Positions 9,968-21,985 are shown, numbered from the stretch's first letter. The stretch: 64,000 bases of DNA from Bugula neritina (GCA_964035545.1 CAXIUT010000057.1:62001-126000), one strand, 5' to 3'. Notes: a model not told the origin generated them from the sequence alone. A program made the numbers and translations.

Positions 9968-12530
9968 TCATGAACCACAAGCCAAACATTCCTCGTCATC
10001 TGCAGCTCCCTTCCGACGAAGAGGACAAACCTTCTCCTTGCTTTACTAAGAATTCTTTTTAAACTTTTTGTTCGTCTATTGAGGCTATTCATCTTCCAAG
10101 TAGTTCACTCTTCTCTCCTTCATAGGATTGCCCCTTTCCTCTACCTCCATCTCTTCTTATTCACTCTCAATTATTTCTCCTGCATTTTTTAGTAAAGTTT
10201 ATACATCAACTGTAAATTTGATAGGATCAGAAGCAGGCCTACTTCTCAAATAGTACATCCCAGTTTTAAGTCCTTTCTCCCAGGCATAAAAATGCACTGA
10301 ACACATTTTAGAATAAGATGGTTCAGCTAAATGGATATTAAGAGATTGTGACTGATCGATAAAAGGACTTCTTCCGAGAGCCAAGTTTATAATTTATTTT
10401 TGACTTATTTCCCAAACAGTTTTAAAGATCTCCCTTCCTTCTTAAGGAATCTAAGTTATTTTTTGAACAGATCCGTTCTAAGCAATCAGTCTATTCCTCA
10501 ACTCAGGAGTCCATAAATTCTAAATCAACTAAAATATACCTTCTTTATTAAATACTAGACCAAATTCTTGTTTATGCAAACAAATTCACCTGCCAACACC
10601 CGCCTAGTATACACATTGGCAGTAAATGGCTCGAAAGTCTAGTTATTACCCAATATTTGACTTGTACTAGCAGTTGGCATAGGAGCCACTAATAAACTAT
10701 TCCGAATACCCACCTAGGCCATTCGAACTTTCACCTTATCCCAATCAAATCCACAAGCACTTGGCTTATAGTTCCATAAATCGAATTGCAAAAGACCTTT
10801 CGAAGTGGGGGAACCCGCATAAGATGGAAATGGACCTTCCTTAGCAGCTATTTCAACCGATTCAGTTACAGCTCCATAGTAAATAGCCTAAAATATCTTC
10901 TCATTTAGTGAAGCAGCTTCTTTGCTTTCAAAGGAAAATCCAAGAATCTGAAAAACATCAGCCAGACCTTGCACTCCTATTCCAATGGGACGATGCCTTA
11001 AGTTCGATTTTTTTGCTTCAGGCACAGGATAATAATTCAAGTCAATTATCTTATTAAGATTTCTTGTGCAAACTCGAGCTATTTTAATGAGTCCATCAAG
11101 ATCAAAGGAAAGAGTAGCTCTATCTACCAAAGCAGGAAGGGAAATGGAAGCCAAGTTGCAAACAGCTACCTCATCAGCAGATGTAAATTCAACTATTTCA
11201 GTGCAAAGGTTGCTTGATTTGATCGTTCCTAAGTGTTTTTGATTAGATTTCCTGTTGCAGGCATCCTTAAACAACATATAAGGTGTTCCTGTTTCGATTT
11301 GAGAATCAACTATAGCCTGCCAGACTTCTCTAGCTTTGAGAGTTTTTCTTCCTTTTCCTCCTTCCTCATAACTTATATATAACTTCTAAAACTCCTCTCC
11401 CCAGACATCAGGCAATCCTGGACATTAATTAGGACAGAATAAAGTCCAAGTACTATCTTGTGTAACTCTTCTCATGAAAAGATCAGGTATCCATAATCCA
11501 TAGAACAAATCTCTTGCTCTATTTTCTTCCTTACCTGTATTCTTTTTCAAATCCAAAAAATCAAAGATATCTGCATGCCAAGGTTCAAGGTAGATGGCAA
11601 AAGAACCTTTTCTTTTTCCTCCTCCCTGGTCGACATACCGAGCAGTATCATTGTAGACTTTTAGCATTGGAACAATGCCGTTAGAGACTCCATTAGTTCC
11701 TCGAATATATGAATCTCTAGCTCTAATATTGGATATGGAGAGGCCAATACCTCCTGCTGATTTCGATATTTTCGCACATTGTGATAGAGTATTGTATATC
11801 CCAGTGATTGAATCTTCTTGAAGAGCGAGTAAAAAGCAACTACTCATTTGAGAATTAGGTAGTCCAGCATTGTAAAGAGTAGGAGTTGCATGAGTAAAGC
11901 ACTTATGACTCATCAATTAGTAAGTTTCAATTGCAGCTGCTATGTCCTTTCGGTGAATGCTAACAGCTACTCGCATTAACATATGCTGAGGCCTTTCTAC
12001 TATCTTTCCGTCAACCTTCAACAAATAGCTTCTTTCTAGAGTTTTGAACCCGAAAAAGTCATAAGTGAAATCCCTTTGAAAATCGATTGCCTTATCTAAT
12101 TCTTCATAATTCTATTGTATGAGTTAGTAAATATTTTGGTCAAGAAGAGGAGCAGGTCTATCGCATCTATCTTTACAGAAGAATAATTGATCAGCCACAT
12201 CTTTGATTGAACTTTTTGTCATCTTTCTGAGGTTATCAATAGCTATCCTTGCCGCCAATATGCTGTAGTGAGGATGAACGATATTCTTTATAGAAATAGA
12301 GGTACCATATATGCACAAGTTTAGGCTGAAAGGTTGTCAAGCTCAGTGGTTGTAATTTTATCGTGAACTCCAACTTCTACCTTTTGAACCACTAGATCTA
12401 GGTTGACAAAGTCTAAATTGAGTCCGAAGCAGAGTCCTTCTATTCTTTTCCGAACAATGGAGATGTCTAGAGGCTAGAGAGAGCCATTTCTGGTGACAAC
12501 TCTGAGTTCCCGCTTGCTTGTTTAACTCAT
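9968..12530 (-). CDS. RNR1: Ribonucleoside-diphosphate reductase large subunit (class Ia R1)
   Basis: Catalyses reduction of ribonucleoside diphosphates to deoxyribonucleotides in complex with the R2 radical subunit. The 840-residue protein matches eukaryotic R1 end to end. It has an N-terminal ATP-cone ([20 protein letters not shown]), the redox Cys in SSCFL near residue 223, the catalytic NLCTEI and AVCNLAS stretches, [14 protein letters not shown] and the C-terminal shuttle cysteines ECLACGS. Two 20-nt introns (12286-12305 and 10520-10539) restore both frame and homology. Five TAA/TAG codons sit at residues that are Glu in human R1: LSA(E)TC, CPN(E)CPGL, GEEF(E)KLY, IF(E)AIYYGA and GNN(E). 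The start is ATG 12530-12528. This is the last gene before the chromosome end, 208 bp from telomeric repeat. Confidence 0.97.
10520..10539 (-). other. 20-nt intron 2 of RNR1
   Basis: Minus strand GTATA...TTTAG, joining NLVEYLIKK to [12 protein letters not shown], exactly where the R1 family is continuous. Confidence 0.92.
12286..12305 (-). other. 20-nt intron 1 of RNR1
   Basis: Minus strand GTACC...TAAAG, joining SAETCAYM to [13 protein letters not shown] as in the R1 family. Confidence 0.92.
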
Positions 12531-12738
12531 AATTATAGGACCGAGATAATTACAAACTTTTAAATAGATTACCCGCCAATAAATGAATCGAATGCTTAAG
12601 GAAAATAAAAATAATAGTTTTCTGATGAAAAGCTGTCTGAGTTAATTGATTTTCAACGAATGATAAAAGATAGAACAGTCAATAAATCATAAAATTATCA
12701 TTTATCAACAATTTAAATCAATAAAAGATGATAATGTG
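12531..12738. other. Subtelomeric non-coding stretch of chromosome part 1
   Basis: 208 bp of AT-rich sequence between the RNR1 start codon and the first G4T2 repeat. It must contain the RNR1 promoter and 5' UTR. No open frame longer than about 30 codons and no repeat is visible. Confidence 0.7.
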
Positions 12739-12818
12739 TTGGGGTTGGGGTTGGGGTTGGGGTTGGGGTTGGGGTTGGGGTTGGGGTTGGGGTTGGGGTT
12801 GGGGTTGGGGGGGTTGGG
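12739..12818 (+). repeat. Telomeric G4T2 array, penultimate (internal) copy
   Basis: About twelve tandem TTGGGG units, read towards the chromosome end, closing with an irregular G-run and TTGGG. The array is unusual because it is not terminal: 58 bp of unique sequence and a second array follow. Confidence 0.95.
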
Positions 12819-12876
12819 CCTATATTGATACTGTCAACTAAGATTCATTGATACTCATATTTACTATTAAAATAAA
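12819..12876. other. 58-bp unique spacer between two telomeric arrays
   Basis: A non-telomeric AT-rich segment in which the nonamer ATTGATACT occurs twice. No gene fits in it. It may be the true subtelomere of an alternative chromosome end, or a chimeric join. Confidence 0.7.
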
Positions 12877-12982
12877 GGGGTTGGGGTTGGGGTTGGGGTT
12901 GGGGTTGGGGTTGGGGTTGGGGTTGGGGTTGGGGTTGGGGTTGGGGTTGGGGGTTGGGGTTGGGGTTGGGGTTGGGGTTGGG
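12877..12982 (+). repeat. Terminal telomeric G4T2 array, right end of chromosome part 1
   Basis: About seventeen GGGGTT units running into the N spacer, with one G5T2 variant at about 12949-12955. G-rich strand orientation marks a right-hand 3' end. Confidence 0.97.
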
Positions 12983-13182
12983 NNNNNNNNNNNNNNNNNN
13001 NNNNNNNNNNNNNNNNNNNNNNNNNNNNNNNNNNNNNNNNNNNNNNNNNNNNNNNNNNNNNNNNNNNNNNNNNNNNNNNNNNNNNNNNNNNNNNNNNNNN
13101 NNNNNNNNNNNNNNNNNNNNNNNNNNNNNNNNNNNNNNNNNNNNNNNNNNNNNNNNNNNNNNNNNNNNNNNNNNNNNNNNNN
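12983..13182. other. 200-N spacer joining two chromosomes
   Basis: Exactly 200 N between a G4T2 array on the left and a C4A2 array on the right. It joins two telomere-capped molecules and is not a gap inside one chromosome. Confidence 0.97.
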
Positions 13183-13256
13183 CCCAACCCCACCCCAACC
13201 CCAACCCCAACCCCAACCCCAACCCCAACCCCAACCCCAACCCCAACCCCAACCCC
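13183..13256 (-). repeat. Telomeric C4A2 array, left end of chromosome part 2
   Basis: About twelve CCCCAA units with one variant unit that lacks one A (CCCCACCCC near 13188). C-rich strand orientation marks a left-hand chromosome end. Confidence 0.97.
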
Positions 13257-13338
13257 ATTCAGATTCAATAAAGGGCAGGTGGTATAATCGCCTGTTTATT
13301 ATGTTAATAATAGTAGTGAGGAGATAGAGGCAAAGTAG

Positions 13339-13554
13339 ATGTGGAAATGCGAGGGATCTTGTAATTATTTTTTTGCTGGCTGGGATGCAGCGTTGATGAT
13401 TGAAGGGTAGTATGGCAATGGAGATTGTGAATCAGTAAAAGTGACTGTGAAAAAGATAATGGATCCGAAATAAATAAGTTTGCATTTTCTTTTGGAAGTA
13501 AATTAAGATTTTGATGATGATTTGCTTCAAGATGCAATTGATTTGCTGCATTGA
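13339..13554 (+). CDS. Small acidic ORF beside the telomere, possibly a truncated gene
   Basis: The frame ATG 13339 to TGA 13552-13554 gives 71 residues, MWKCEGSCNYFFAGWDAALM at the start and an Asp/Glu-rich C-terminus. The same frame stays open upstream through the 82-bp subtelomere into the C4A2 repeat. The gene's 5' part could therefore have been cut off by chromosome fragmentation, or the ATG may be the real start. The spacing to the telomere (about 80 bp) equals that of other end genes here. No family is recognised. A minus-strand frame also covers this interval, so the strand is not certain. Confidence 0.4.
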
Positions 13555-13649
13555 TCAATTTCTATAAAATTATTTAGGTTTAAAATTACTACTAATATCA
13601 TAATTAATAATTTCTATTTTTATAATTTTTATTGTAATAAAGAGATCTT

Positions 13650-16600
13650 ATGTAGTTATCAAATGAAAAAATGTTCAAATCGATTATATCTATAATAGAT
13701 GAAGATAGCTATCACGAAAGAACAAAAAACCATGGCAATCATTAAAATTATATAAAGAATGGAGAGGAAATATTATTATCATTATTCAGAAAAAATCATT
13801 TTCCTCTTCTTCATCAAATTAATACTAAACTACTAAACAAACAATCACAAAAGACAATCTTGAAACAATCGACAACACTAATTCTGATGATTAATAAATA
13901 TAAAGTGATAGATGCAACTATAACAACCATTTCAAAAGAATAAGCGATAAGCCTTCACCATAGATACACTTGATATCTAAAGAATCAAAACAGGAATTAG
14001 ATAGAAAATGGAAATAATAAAGCTATTCATCGATAGTATAATTTTTAGATCATATCAAAAGTTAAATTCAAAATAATTCCATCTATAATTAACTAATTAG
14101 TTCTTAATTGATATTGGATATTATTAATTATGATAATCAAAGTTTTTTGAATCATAATTAAATTGTAGATCTAATTAGAATAGTTCTAGAATATATGGTT
14201 TTTTGTAAAAATCAATATTTATCGGAATAGAATAAAATAAAATCTTAGTTATTGATGGAATCTTTTACTTAAGTTATTGGTAAAAAATGGGCTAAATTGT
14301 AAAATTAAATATATTTTGAGAATCATGATGTTCTATTGATATTAGTATATATTGTTAAAAATGTTAAAGGAAAAAAATAATGTTTCCTTGATCTTAATTT
14401 TGATTTTTCAGAATAATAAGTCATCAAAATGTCTAATTAAGTTAAAAGATTATGCAGATATGATTTAAGAATAAGAAGCTTTTGCTTTTTATCGAATTAT
14501 TTACATTATTGTTGCCTTAAAATGGATTAAAAGGGAGTTAAACTAATTAAATAGAATAAAAATTAAAATAAGTAATAAAAATATTGTCAAAACAACATCC
14601 AGCTGCTCCAGCTCTTGAAGGATAAGATTCATTGTTGTTAAAATTTTAATCTTTTGCTGTTGATTATTCAAATTAAATGCCTATCCTTGATTTTTAAAAC
14701 AACTAAACATGTAGAAATTAAATTTTAGAAGAGTTTATATCAAAAAGAGTCGAAGAAGCAAAGTCAAGATTTTAATAATTTAATCATTTCATAGAGAAAG
14801 CATGTACAAAGTATGGATATCATTATAAATCTGGCTTAAAAGTTAAAAACATGGAGCATCTTAGAGCAGTTAGTCGAGTAAAATAAAAAATGTTCAAAAA
14901 GCTTTTTAAAAAAGTAGATTTATCTGATTTCTTATAAAAGAATCCTAAAGCTAGAATCCACTAATTTTTATAATATGAGACTAAAGAATATAAATCAACA
15001 CTAATTAACATGCTTGACTTGATAAATGAACCTATTATATGGTAAATCGATGATCTCCTAAGAGCTAAGTGTATGTTTTCTAGTGTTTCAAAGATAAATG
15101 AATGTTGTTAATAATTGATAAAATAAATTAAAATAAGAAACTATCGATTAGTTGGAATTAAAAATCGATTAAAAGGCAAAACATCTGATCTTAAACTTAC
15201 TATTCTTATAGGTAATACAATATGTTAATTACAGTTGGGAATCGATTTTACTGCAATAGATAATGAGTTTAATCATAAGTTATACTAATTATTGAGATCT
15301 AAATTTTTTAGTCCTTTATTGATGCTTTAGAGATTAAATTAAGCTATAACTAAAGAATTTGTGCAAGATTGTTATTCTAGAATCATAGCTCATTAAAAAT
15401 CTAATATAGACTATTGTTTTCTCATTAAATTTGAAGATACTAATAAACCTTTTCATATATTATTATAATTCTTGAAAAAACATACAATCGTTCAGTAAAA
15501 TATAGATTAATTTCATCCTGATTATAGAAATATAAATCTTTTGACCCAATAAAGATAAATATTTAGAAAACTTTTAGAACTACCTGAAATATAAAATAAC
15601 AATAAAAAAGATTAACTAATAAAGTACAAAAACAATGCTGATTTTTTATTGAATTCAAATTACAAAGAAGCAGGTAAGGCTTTACGTCAATATCAGTAAT
15701 ATTTTGAGCATAAAAATTATGAATGTTTTTCAGGAACATAAATAATAAGTGAATATAATTAAAATTAAAAGAGTATGCTGAAATACAGGTAAAAGTAATG
15801 AATTATTATAAAAAATTATCAGCATTTAATAAAGTTATATAGCATTATTATTCAAATAAGAAGTTATTTTAAAAATATCTATCTCAAATAAATAGAGCTA
15901 AAATATAAAAATGTGTTGGCTCGTCTTACTAACTGATGGGATAACTGTAAAAAGCGCTTCTTCATTATTAAAAAGCATTATCTTTTGTTGATAATTCTGA
16001 TCTCAATCTTATCTATTTTTATAGTTTGTCTGGTCAAATTTAAGTGAGAAAAGGAAACTGTTAAAAATCTTTAGAATTATGTTAGAAAGCGCTAAAACTA
16101 TGTGAAAATAACATAAGTGATAAAAGAGTGGCATTTTTGAAAGGACAGTGTCTGGTGGTGATGGGTCGAGCATATTTATCAAGGAAGAGATATTCAGAAG
16201 CGATGTAGAATTTTAAAAAGGGATTAGAGTTGATATAAAGAATAAAAGGAAAATACAATATAAATATAATAGCAGTTAATAAGTCGATTACTAATATTTA
16301 TATTCAGCAGAATAAATATGAATAAGCTCTTGAGAAATGTTGGAGAAATATTGATATAATATAAAAGAAAAAAGGATATAACAGTTTGGCTTGTGTACCT
16401 TATTTGAGCAACTTAGCTGTGGTATTGATTTTTTTGTTGAGAAGATAAGAAGCTCTTAGTAAATTAAACATTTGCTATGAGATATAATCTCAGCATAATG
16501 GTAAAAATTGTTTTGGATGTGGTGATACTTTGACCAATATAAGTTAAATTTAGCATCAAATGATGAAATACAAGAGTTGTCTCAGACATCGTATTGAAGC

Positions 16601-17345
16601 TTTATCGATTAAGGAGTAAATTATCAAAAGAGATAATAGTAAAGGTAAATTTTCATTATGTTTGCCTCTTTAAAATATCGGATAAGTATTGAAAGATATG
16701 GGATACTGCTAAGAAGCATTTTACTACTTCTTTAAATCTTTTACCATCCTCAATGAGTTGTATGGAGACAATACGATGAAGGTAGAGTTGATTACTCGCT
16801 TTATAGGTCAAAATTTCTTCTAATGGAGAAAATACTCATAAGCCTTACTATGTTTAAATAAATGTTTATAATTAATATAGAAAAATGTTAACGTTGAGGA
16901 TAGATCTTCATTGGCAGAGTAATATATAATTATCTATAATACCATCTCTTTAACTTATTCTAGGAAGTGGTAACTGGCAAATGCTAAAGTATATGTTGAG
17001 AAATCTTTGGAGATCATGAATAAAAGTACGACATTATCGTCTTATTCTCTTTACTATGCTATGAGTATAAATATCAAGGCAAAGATCCAAACTCAAGAAG
17101 GTAATTTATAAGAAGCTTAAAAATATTTTATGTAATCTTGTCATCACTGTTAAAAAAGTAATAACAAATATTTGGAATTCGGGTATGCGCAACTAGGATT
17201 GGCATAAATATAAGAACTAAGAAACAATAACGTGAAAGCTATCAAATATTTCAAAATAGCTTTATAACTATTTGAAGAAGCACCCTCAATGAAAAAATAT
17301 ATCTAATAAAAAATAAAATAACTAAAGTTCTCAATCGAACAATGA
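13650..17345 (+). CDS. TPR-repeat protein, several small introns not fully resolved
   Basis: The C-terminal third (about 15790-17345) is one clean frame with at least six tetratricopeptide repeats, for example YELMGELEKALLHYEKALSF and NNNVKAIKYFKIALELFEEA. TPRs form scaffolds for protein binding; the long-repeat style resembles kinesin-light-chain or NPHP3-type arrays. Upstream, long open stretches lie in three frames (13650-13960, about 14080-15020, 15018-15750) and can only be joined by short introns; one candidate is a 23-nt GTGAA...AAAAG near 15750. The sequence is very AT-rich and Lys/Ile/Asn-rich. The start at 13650 is the first ATG in the first open stretch. It remains possible that 13650-15020 is a separate gene. 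Confidence 0.6.
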
Positions 17346-17462
17346 TAGTTCTTGAATAAATAATTTTTATATTATAGTAAATAGTTATCATGATTGAAAT
17401 ATTTATAAAATACAGAATACTACATTCTTATAAATAATTTCTAAAATCAAATTTAAATAGAA

Positions 17463-19698
17463 ATGGGTCAGAACCAACCGAATCCTTTCGAGAAGGGAAG
17501 CAACTTCATGTCACAGTACATCATTAATAAAAAATAACAATAGAATATGCAAGTCTATCTAACACATATCAAAACCTAGCACTAACATCTACTCAAATAA
17601 TTAAATTTCAATGAGCTGAGATAGTTTTCGATTGCATGCTAAAAACTTAAAATCAGAAAATCTATCAAAAATAATCATCTGACTACATTGGATAGTAAAT
17701 ATATTGTTAGATAGGTTATGAAGAGAGGATAGAAGATACTATGTGTTCGAATTTTTATAAAATTTATAGTTTATGGAATTATCCGCATAAATCACTTCAA
17801 GATGATCTTTCCTCAAGATCATTGATCAAAAAACAATTTTCTGCTAGCTAGCTCAGAAACCTTCTAACGGCAGTTATCGATGGAATGAATGCCATGCAGT
17901 AAAGATAGTTAAAACATGAATGTTTGAGCACTTAATCTATAAGAAGAGATAGAGATGGAGGTTGGAAGGTGGCTGATCCTATGACTGGTTTGACTACTAA
18001 TATGGATATAGTTTTGAATTAGAGAGCTAAATAAAATTTATATTTGTCGCCTTAGCAATGTCAATCGCTTTTTGAATAAAAACCTATTAAGTTTAAAAAT
18101 TCTTATAAAAATGATGTTTTTACTACTGGTATGATTATTCTTGAATGTGGTTTGATTTAAAATCAAAGGAATTGCTATGATTAGGGTTATTATGAGATCA
18201 AAAAAGATGTCTTGCAATCTCATCTCAATAAATTTCATAGAAAATATGATGATTAAGGACTAAATAAAGTTGTTTAGATCATGCTAAGTGAAGATTACTC
18301 GAAAAGACCAGATTGGCATCAATTAAGCAAAATAATTGCGAATAACAAAGAAATATCTGTCAAGAGAAATCCAGTTATTAATGAGCAAGTATAAAAATAA
18401 GAATAAAATTCAAAAATTATGACTAATATACCAGCAGTTCGCACTTCAAAGCCAGAAAATAGTGTTCCCACTCTTCGATCCTCTCAACCTTAAAACTATA
18501 TGCCAACTATTCAACCATCTAGACCATAAAATCTTCCTCCTCTTCCTTATAGAACCTCAAGGTTATAAACGAGTCAAGTTCCTATAAATACAAGATTATT
18601 TAACAAATAGAAATCGATCATTGAACCCAAAACATAAAAATTATCAAATAGCAAAGTCAATCCTATAACAAGAATAAATTTTATTTCACCAGCTAAGTCA
18701 CCAAACATTCAGTCGTAAGTGAAGCAAACATCTATAATTCAAAAATAAATCAACCAAAATTCAATCGTACAAGGATAGAGCAATAGAGTATCAACAGTCT
18801 ATGCTAATGCTTCAGTTAAGGCCCAATAGCCAGTATCTCCAAGGTCACCTAGATCTCCAGGACAAAGAAACGTCAGTTTCAATATAGTTCCAAGTGCTAA
18901 TAACAACAAATCAACTCTCAATCCAGTAAGAAGCAACGTTTCTGAAAACATATCATACCAAAATAGCGTTCATTCAGTGGCGTATCAGCAAAATCCAATT
19001 AAAATATCTGAACCTATGATAGTTAAAAAGTAGAGCTAGCCTTTCCAGTAGATATTCAAGGCTCCTTAAAACTATCAGCATGTAACTTAGTTGAAAACCT
19101 ATTATCATTCATCTGGCAAATAAAAATAAAATGTAATGATGACTCCTAAATAAAATCATATCAATATTGAGAAAACAAATGAATAGGCTCAATATGTTCA
19201 ATAGTTTTTCCAAAGAGGAAGTAAGTACGAGGGGTACAAGTTGAATGGAGTGAGGCATGGAAAGGGAAGATTTTACTATCAAGATGGAGGCAGCTATGAT
19301 GGCGAGTGGAAAGACAACAAAATGAATGGATTTGGTGTTCTATACTATCAGTCAAACATCAAAGCCTATGAAGGGGAGTGGCTCAATGACTAGTTCAATG
19401 GTTTTGGTAAGTTGTACAACTAGAATCCAACTACTATGCATAATAGTTTCAATTATAACAACTTTGATGAGATGGAAGATGACTGGGTCAGTTACTAAGG
19501 TATTTGATAGATAATATAGGTAATTTTAAGAAAGATGCTAAGGATGGGGAAGGTTTGATGGTTTTTTCTAATGGTTAGTAGTTCAAGGGATGGTTCAGAG
19601 ATGATTTAGTTGAAGGTCAAGGAGTATTTGTCACCAAAAATAAATAAATTATTAAAGGAATTTGGCGTTAAAATCAACTTATTCAACTTCTCAATTGA
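17463..19698 (+). CDS. Pseudokinase with C-terminal MORN repeats
   Basis: 731 aa after removal of two 20-nt introns. The N-terminus MGQNQPNP could be myristoylated. Residues ~30-310 form a degenerate protein kinase domain: YLSPEQC aligns with the APE segment (its Glu is TAG), DVFTTGMIILECG with subdomain IX and SKRPDWHQL with subdomain XI. The catalytic loop reads KHECLSTESI in place of HRDxxxxN, and the DFG position reads ADPM, so phosphotransfer is unlikely. A long Ser/Pro/Gln-rich linker leads to MORN repeats (YEGYKLNGVRHGKGRFYYQD, YDGEWKDNKMNGFG and at least two more), which bind phospholipids or form rods. Kinase-MORN fusions are a plausible ciliate cortical architecture; a scaffold role is inferred. 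Confidence 0.8.
17706..17725 (+). other. 20-nt intron 1 of the pseudokinase-MORN gene
   Basis: GTTAG...AAGAG, phase 0, joining TLDSKYI to RIEDTMCSNF. The unspliced frame ends at TGA after FPQDH. Confidence 0.75.
19500..19519 (+). other. 20-nt intron 2 of the pseudokinase-MORN gene
   Basis: GTATT...TATAG within a Gly codon. It joins DDWVSYEG to NFKKDAKDGEGLMVF and so continues the MORN array. Confidence 0.88.
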
Positions 19699-19758
19699 TT
19701 TCTATTATTAACACAATAAACTCTATAATTTACAAATAATTATTTATACAATATTCAA

Positions 19759-21939
19759 ATGTAGCCATCAAAAGATAACAACAACCTCTTCTAGGTCCTA
19801 TAAAGAGGAGACAGACATATTCTCAAAGCCCATACGAAAGCAATAGTTCTTGTGGGTCTGACAAGAGCAGGAAAATCAACTACATTCAACTGGATGCTGA
19901 ACAAGCCAATGCTCGGCCAAGGCAAATTAATGACATATTACACTAACCTGATAAATGATGACAGTGTTGCTTAGTTGGGGACATACTATACATCTGTGAC
20001 TTTGGCACCGAATATTTATGTCTAATTTGGGTAGAGTTAAAGTTTGATAGATATGGCGGGTTATTGCGATTCTAGAGATTATGTTGGTGTGATAGGAGTG
20101 TCGTATTTTCTTAAAGCTATATTTTAGAAAGTTAGGTTTGTTAAATTTATATTGGTTTTTGATTAGCATAGATTTATTGAGGAAACTGGTGAAGGCATCA
20201 TAAAAACATTTAACAATTTTATCAATATGTTCAAAATCAATAAAATGACTACAAATATGAAATAAAAACTGAAGCAGTCGATGGGCATAGTGGTAACTCG
20301 TTCGAAACGAGGACAGGATCATTATTAGTATATGGGTTAGGTGGCTGATCGACTGAGACATCCATCTCTTCATGTATAAAACAAATAATTTGTTGTATAA
20401 TTGATTGAATCCCTCAGAGATTCGGGTCGGATGTAGGATTTCAGAGCTGCTGTTAAGGATACTAATCCTGAGCAATGTAGATTTGTTAAGAGGTTTAATG
20501 ATAAGCTAAAATGGAGTTATTTTGATTTGAATCAGATCTAGAAGTAACTGGGTTAGTCTATAATTGAGTTACCAATATAGAAATAATTTAATTTGTTAAA
20601 ATAATAGCAAAAATATTAGTTTATTAGTGCAATTGATAACAAGATGCAATCGTATACTTAGTTTTCTTAATTGGTGGGTTCTTTTGCGTAGATGTTCAGG
20701 TAGAATTGGTCAAATTTTATAAATAACTACAAATAAAACAATACAATCAAGTTGTAGATATTTGATATGAGGAAAGGATTCAAATAGATAGATCGATATA
20801 TAAGTAAAAATTATGTGTATCAATAAGAATAGTAAAAATCAATCAAAGTGTCATATTAATCTATGAGCATAATAAAATCAATATAGAAAATAATGAAAAT
20901 CTATGATATTGTTCTCAGCATGGGCGAGCATAATGGGACGTAGACATTTGATTGGATGATGTAAAAATTTACAACAGAATATATCCAAATAGTTGATAAC
21001 ATCAAATATTTCATAACAGATAAACAAGAATAATAAAATCTAAATAAACTAAAATATCTACTAACTCGAGGCTGCAGATAGTTTTCAAAATTATACCAAC
21101 TTCAGCCATAAAGCATCCATGAAGTTAAGTGTAGGATACCGGATAGTATGAATACTATTTTTAATTATAGTAAAAAATAATTTATATCGTTTTTTGTTGA
21201 TTAGTTTACAGGTGATTTAGTTGGTTTGTTGTTTCAATCGGTGGAGCAGATAGAGGAGTATTAGGGTTTTATTCATTGGTATTAGAATTAGTTTGGAGAG
21301 GAGAGGGATCCTTTGTTTATGTGCTAGAAGCGGTCGGATATTTAGATTTGTAAGGCTGGTGTTATGAATAGAGAGGGGAAAAAGTATAAGGCTTTTCATT
21401 GTTATTTGCAATTATTTAGAATCTATTTTCAGATATAAAAATATATAAATCATAATGATACTTAAAATAAATAAAGATAAATGCAGTAGTTGTATCTAAA
21501 AAAGGTGAGGTTAGTTCGCAAGATGGTTCCTATCTTAAAAACAATGCCCTAGACATAATTTTTACCCAAAATATATGCGTTGCAATTATGCCAGCATCTA
21601 AAGATGGTTGATGATGCCTGCTAGATATATTAAACTATTATAAATTCTAGTAGTATACATGTAAGTTAGCGACATAGAATATGCAGGGACTATTCGGATT
21701 ATTGTTGTTAGTGGGGGAGAATAGACTATGCTATCAGATTGTATTAAAAAATGATGATAGAAGTTGATGATTTTGAGAAACAAACGTAGATAGTCAATAT
21801 TCTTATCGATATCAAAAAAGATTATAAGAATATAGTTGCTAATTCGATTAAGAAATGGAATGATTGGAGCAAAATGGAAGATAGTCAATATTTATAGCAA
21901 AAAATAGATTAATTGGAATTATTGGCACCCAAAGAATGA
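19759..21939 (+). CDS. Large P-loop GTPase-like protein, 726 aa
   Basis: One uninterrupted frame. The Walker A motif GLTRAGKST is near residues 33-42, and a DxxG switch II (DMAGYCDSRDYVG) follows at about residue 100. A hydrophobic beta-strand then ends in VVTRSKRG, a poor NKxD equivalent. The rest is helical, basic and Gln/Lys-rich, with a TPR-like stretch near the C-terminus (YALQLCQHLKMVDDACEIY). The arrangement resembles the AIG1/septin/dynamin-like TRAFAC GTPases found in large ciliate families. Nucleotide binding is likely; the guanine specificity motif is not convincing. No neighbour suggests a pathway. The stop is 46 bp from the convergent PIKfyve stop. Confidence 0.75.
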
Positions 21940-21985
21940 TTATTCGTAATATTATCTTTTATTTTATAAATTATTATTGTATTTA

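Noticed and set aside
9970..10221. Plus-strand [17 protein letters not shown]...
   Set aside because: It is antisense to the RNR1 C-terminus, which continues to the conserved ECLACGS at 9968.
12739..13256. Repeat arrays as a CRISPR or satellite locus.
   Set aside because: The unit is the 6-bp telomere repeat, strand-oriented at chromosome ends, with no spacers.
12845..13327. Long ORFs of Gly-Leu, Gly-Val or Pro-Gln/Pro-Asn repeats through both telomere/N blocks.
   Set aside because: They are translations of telomeric repeats and N; the same applies at 41080-41564.
13304..13558. Minus-strand His/Ser-rich ORF at the part-2 left end.
   Set aside because: The plus-strand frame has a more protein-like composition and the usual spacing from the telomere; not certain.
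19927..20475. Minus-strand ORF of 182 codons.
   Set aside because: Antisense to the Walker A/switch region of the GTPase gene, whose frame is open for 726 codons.
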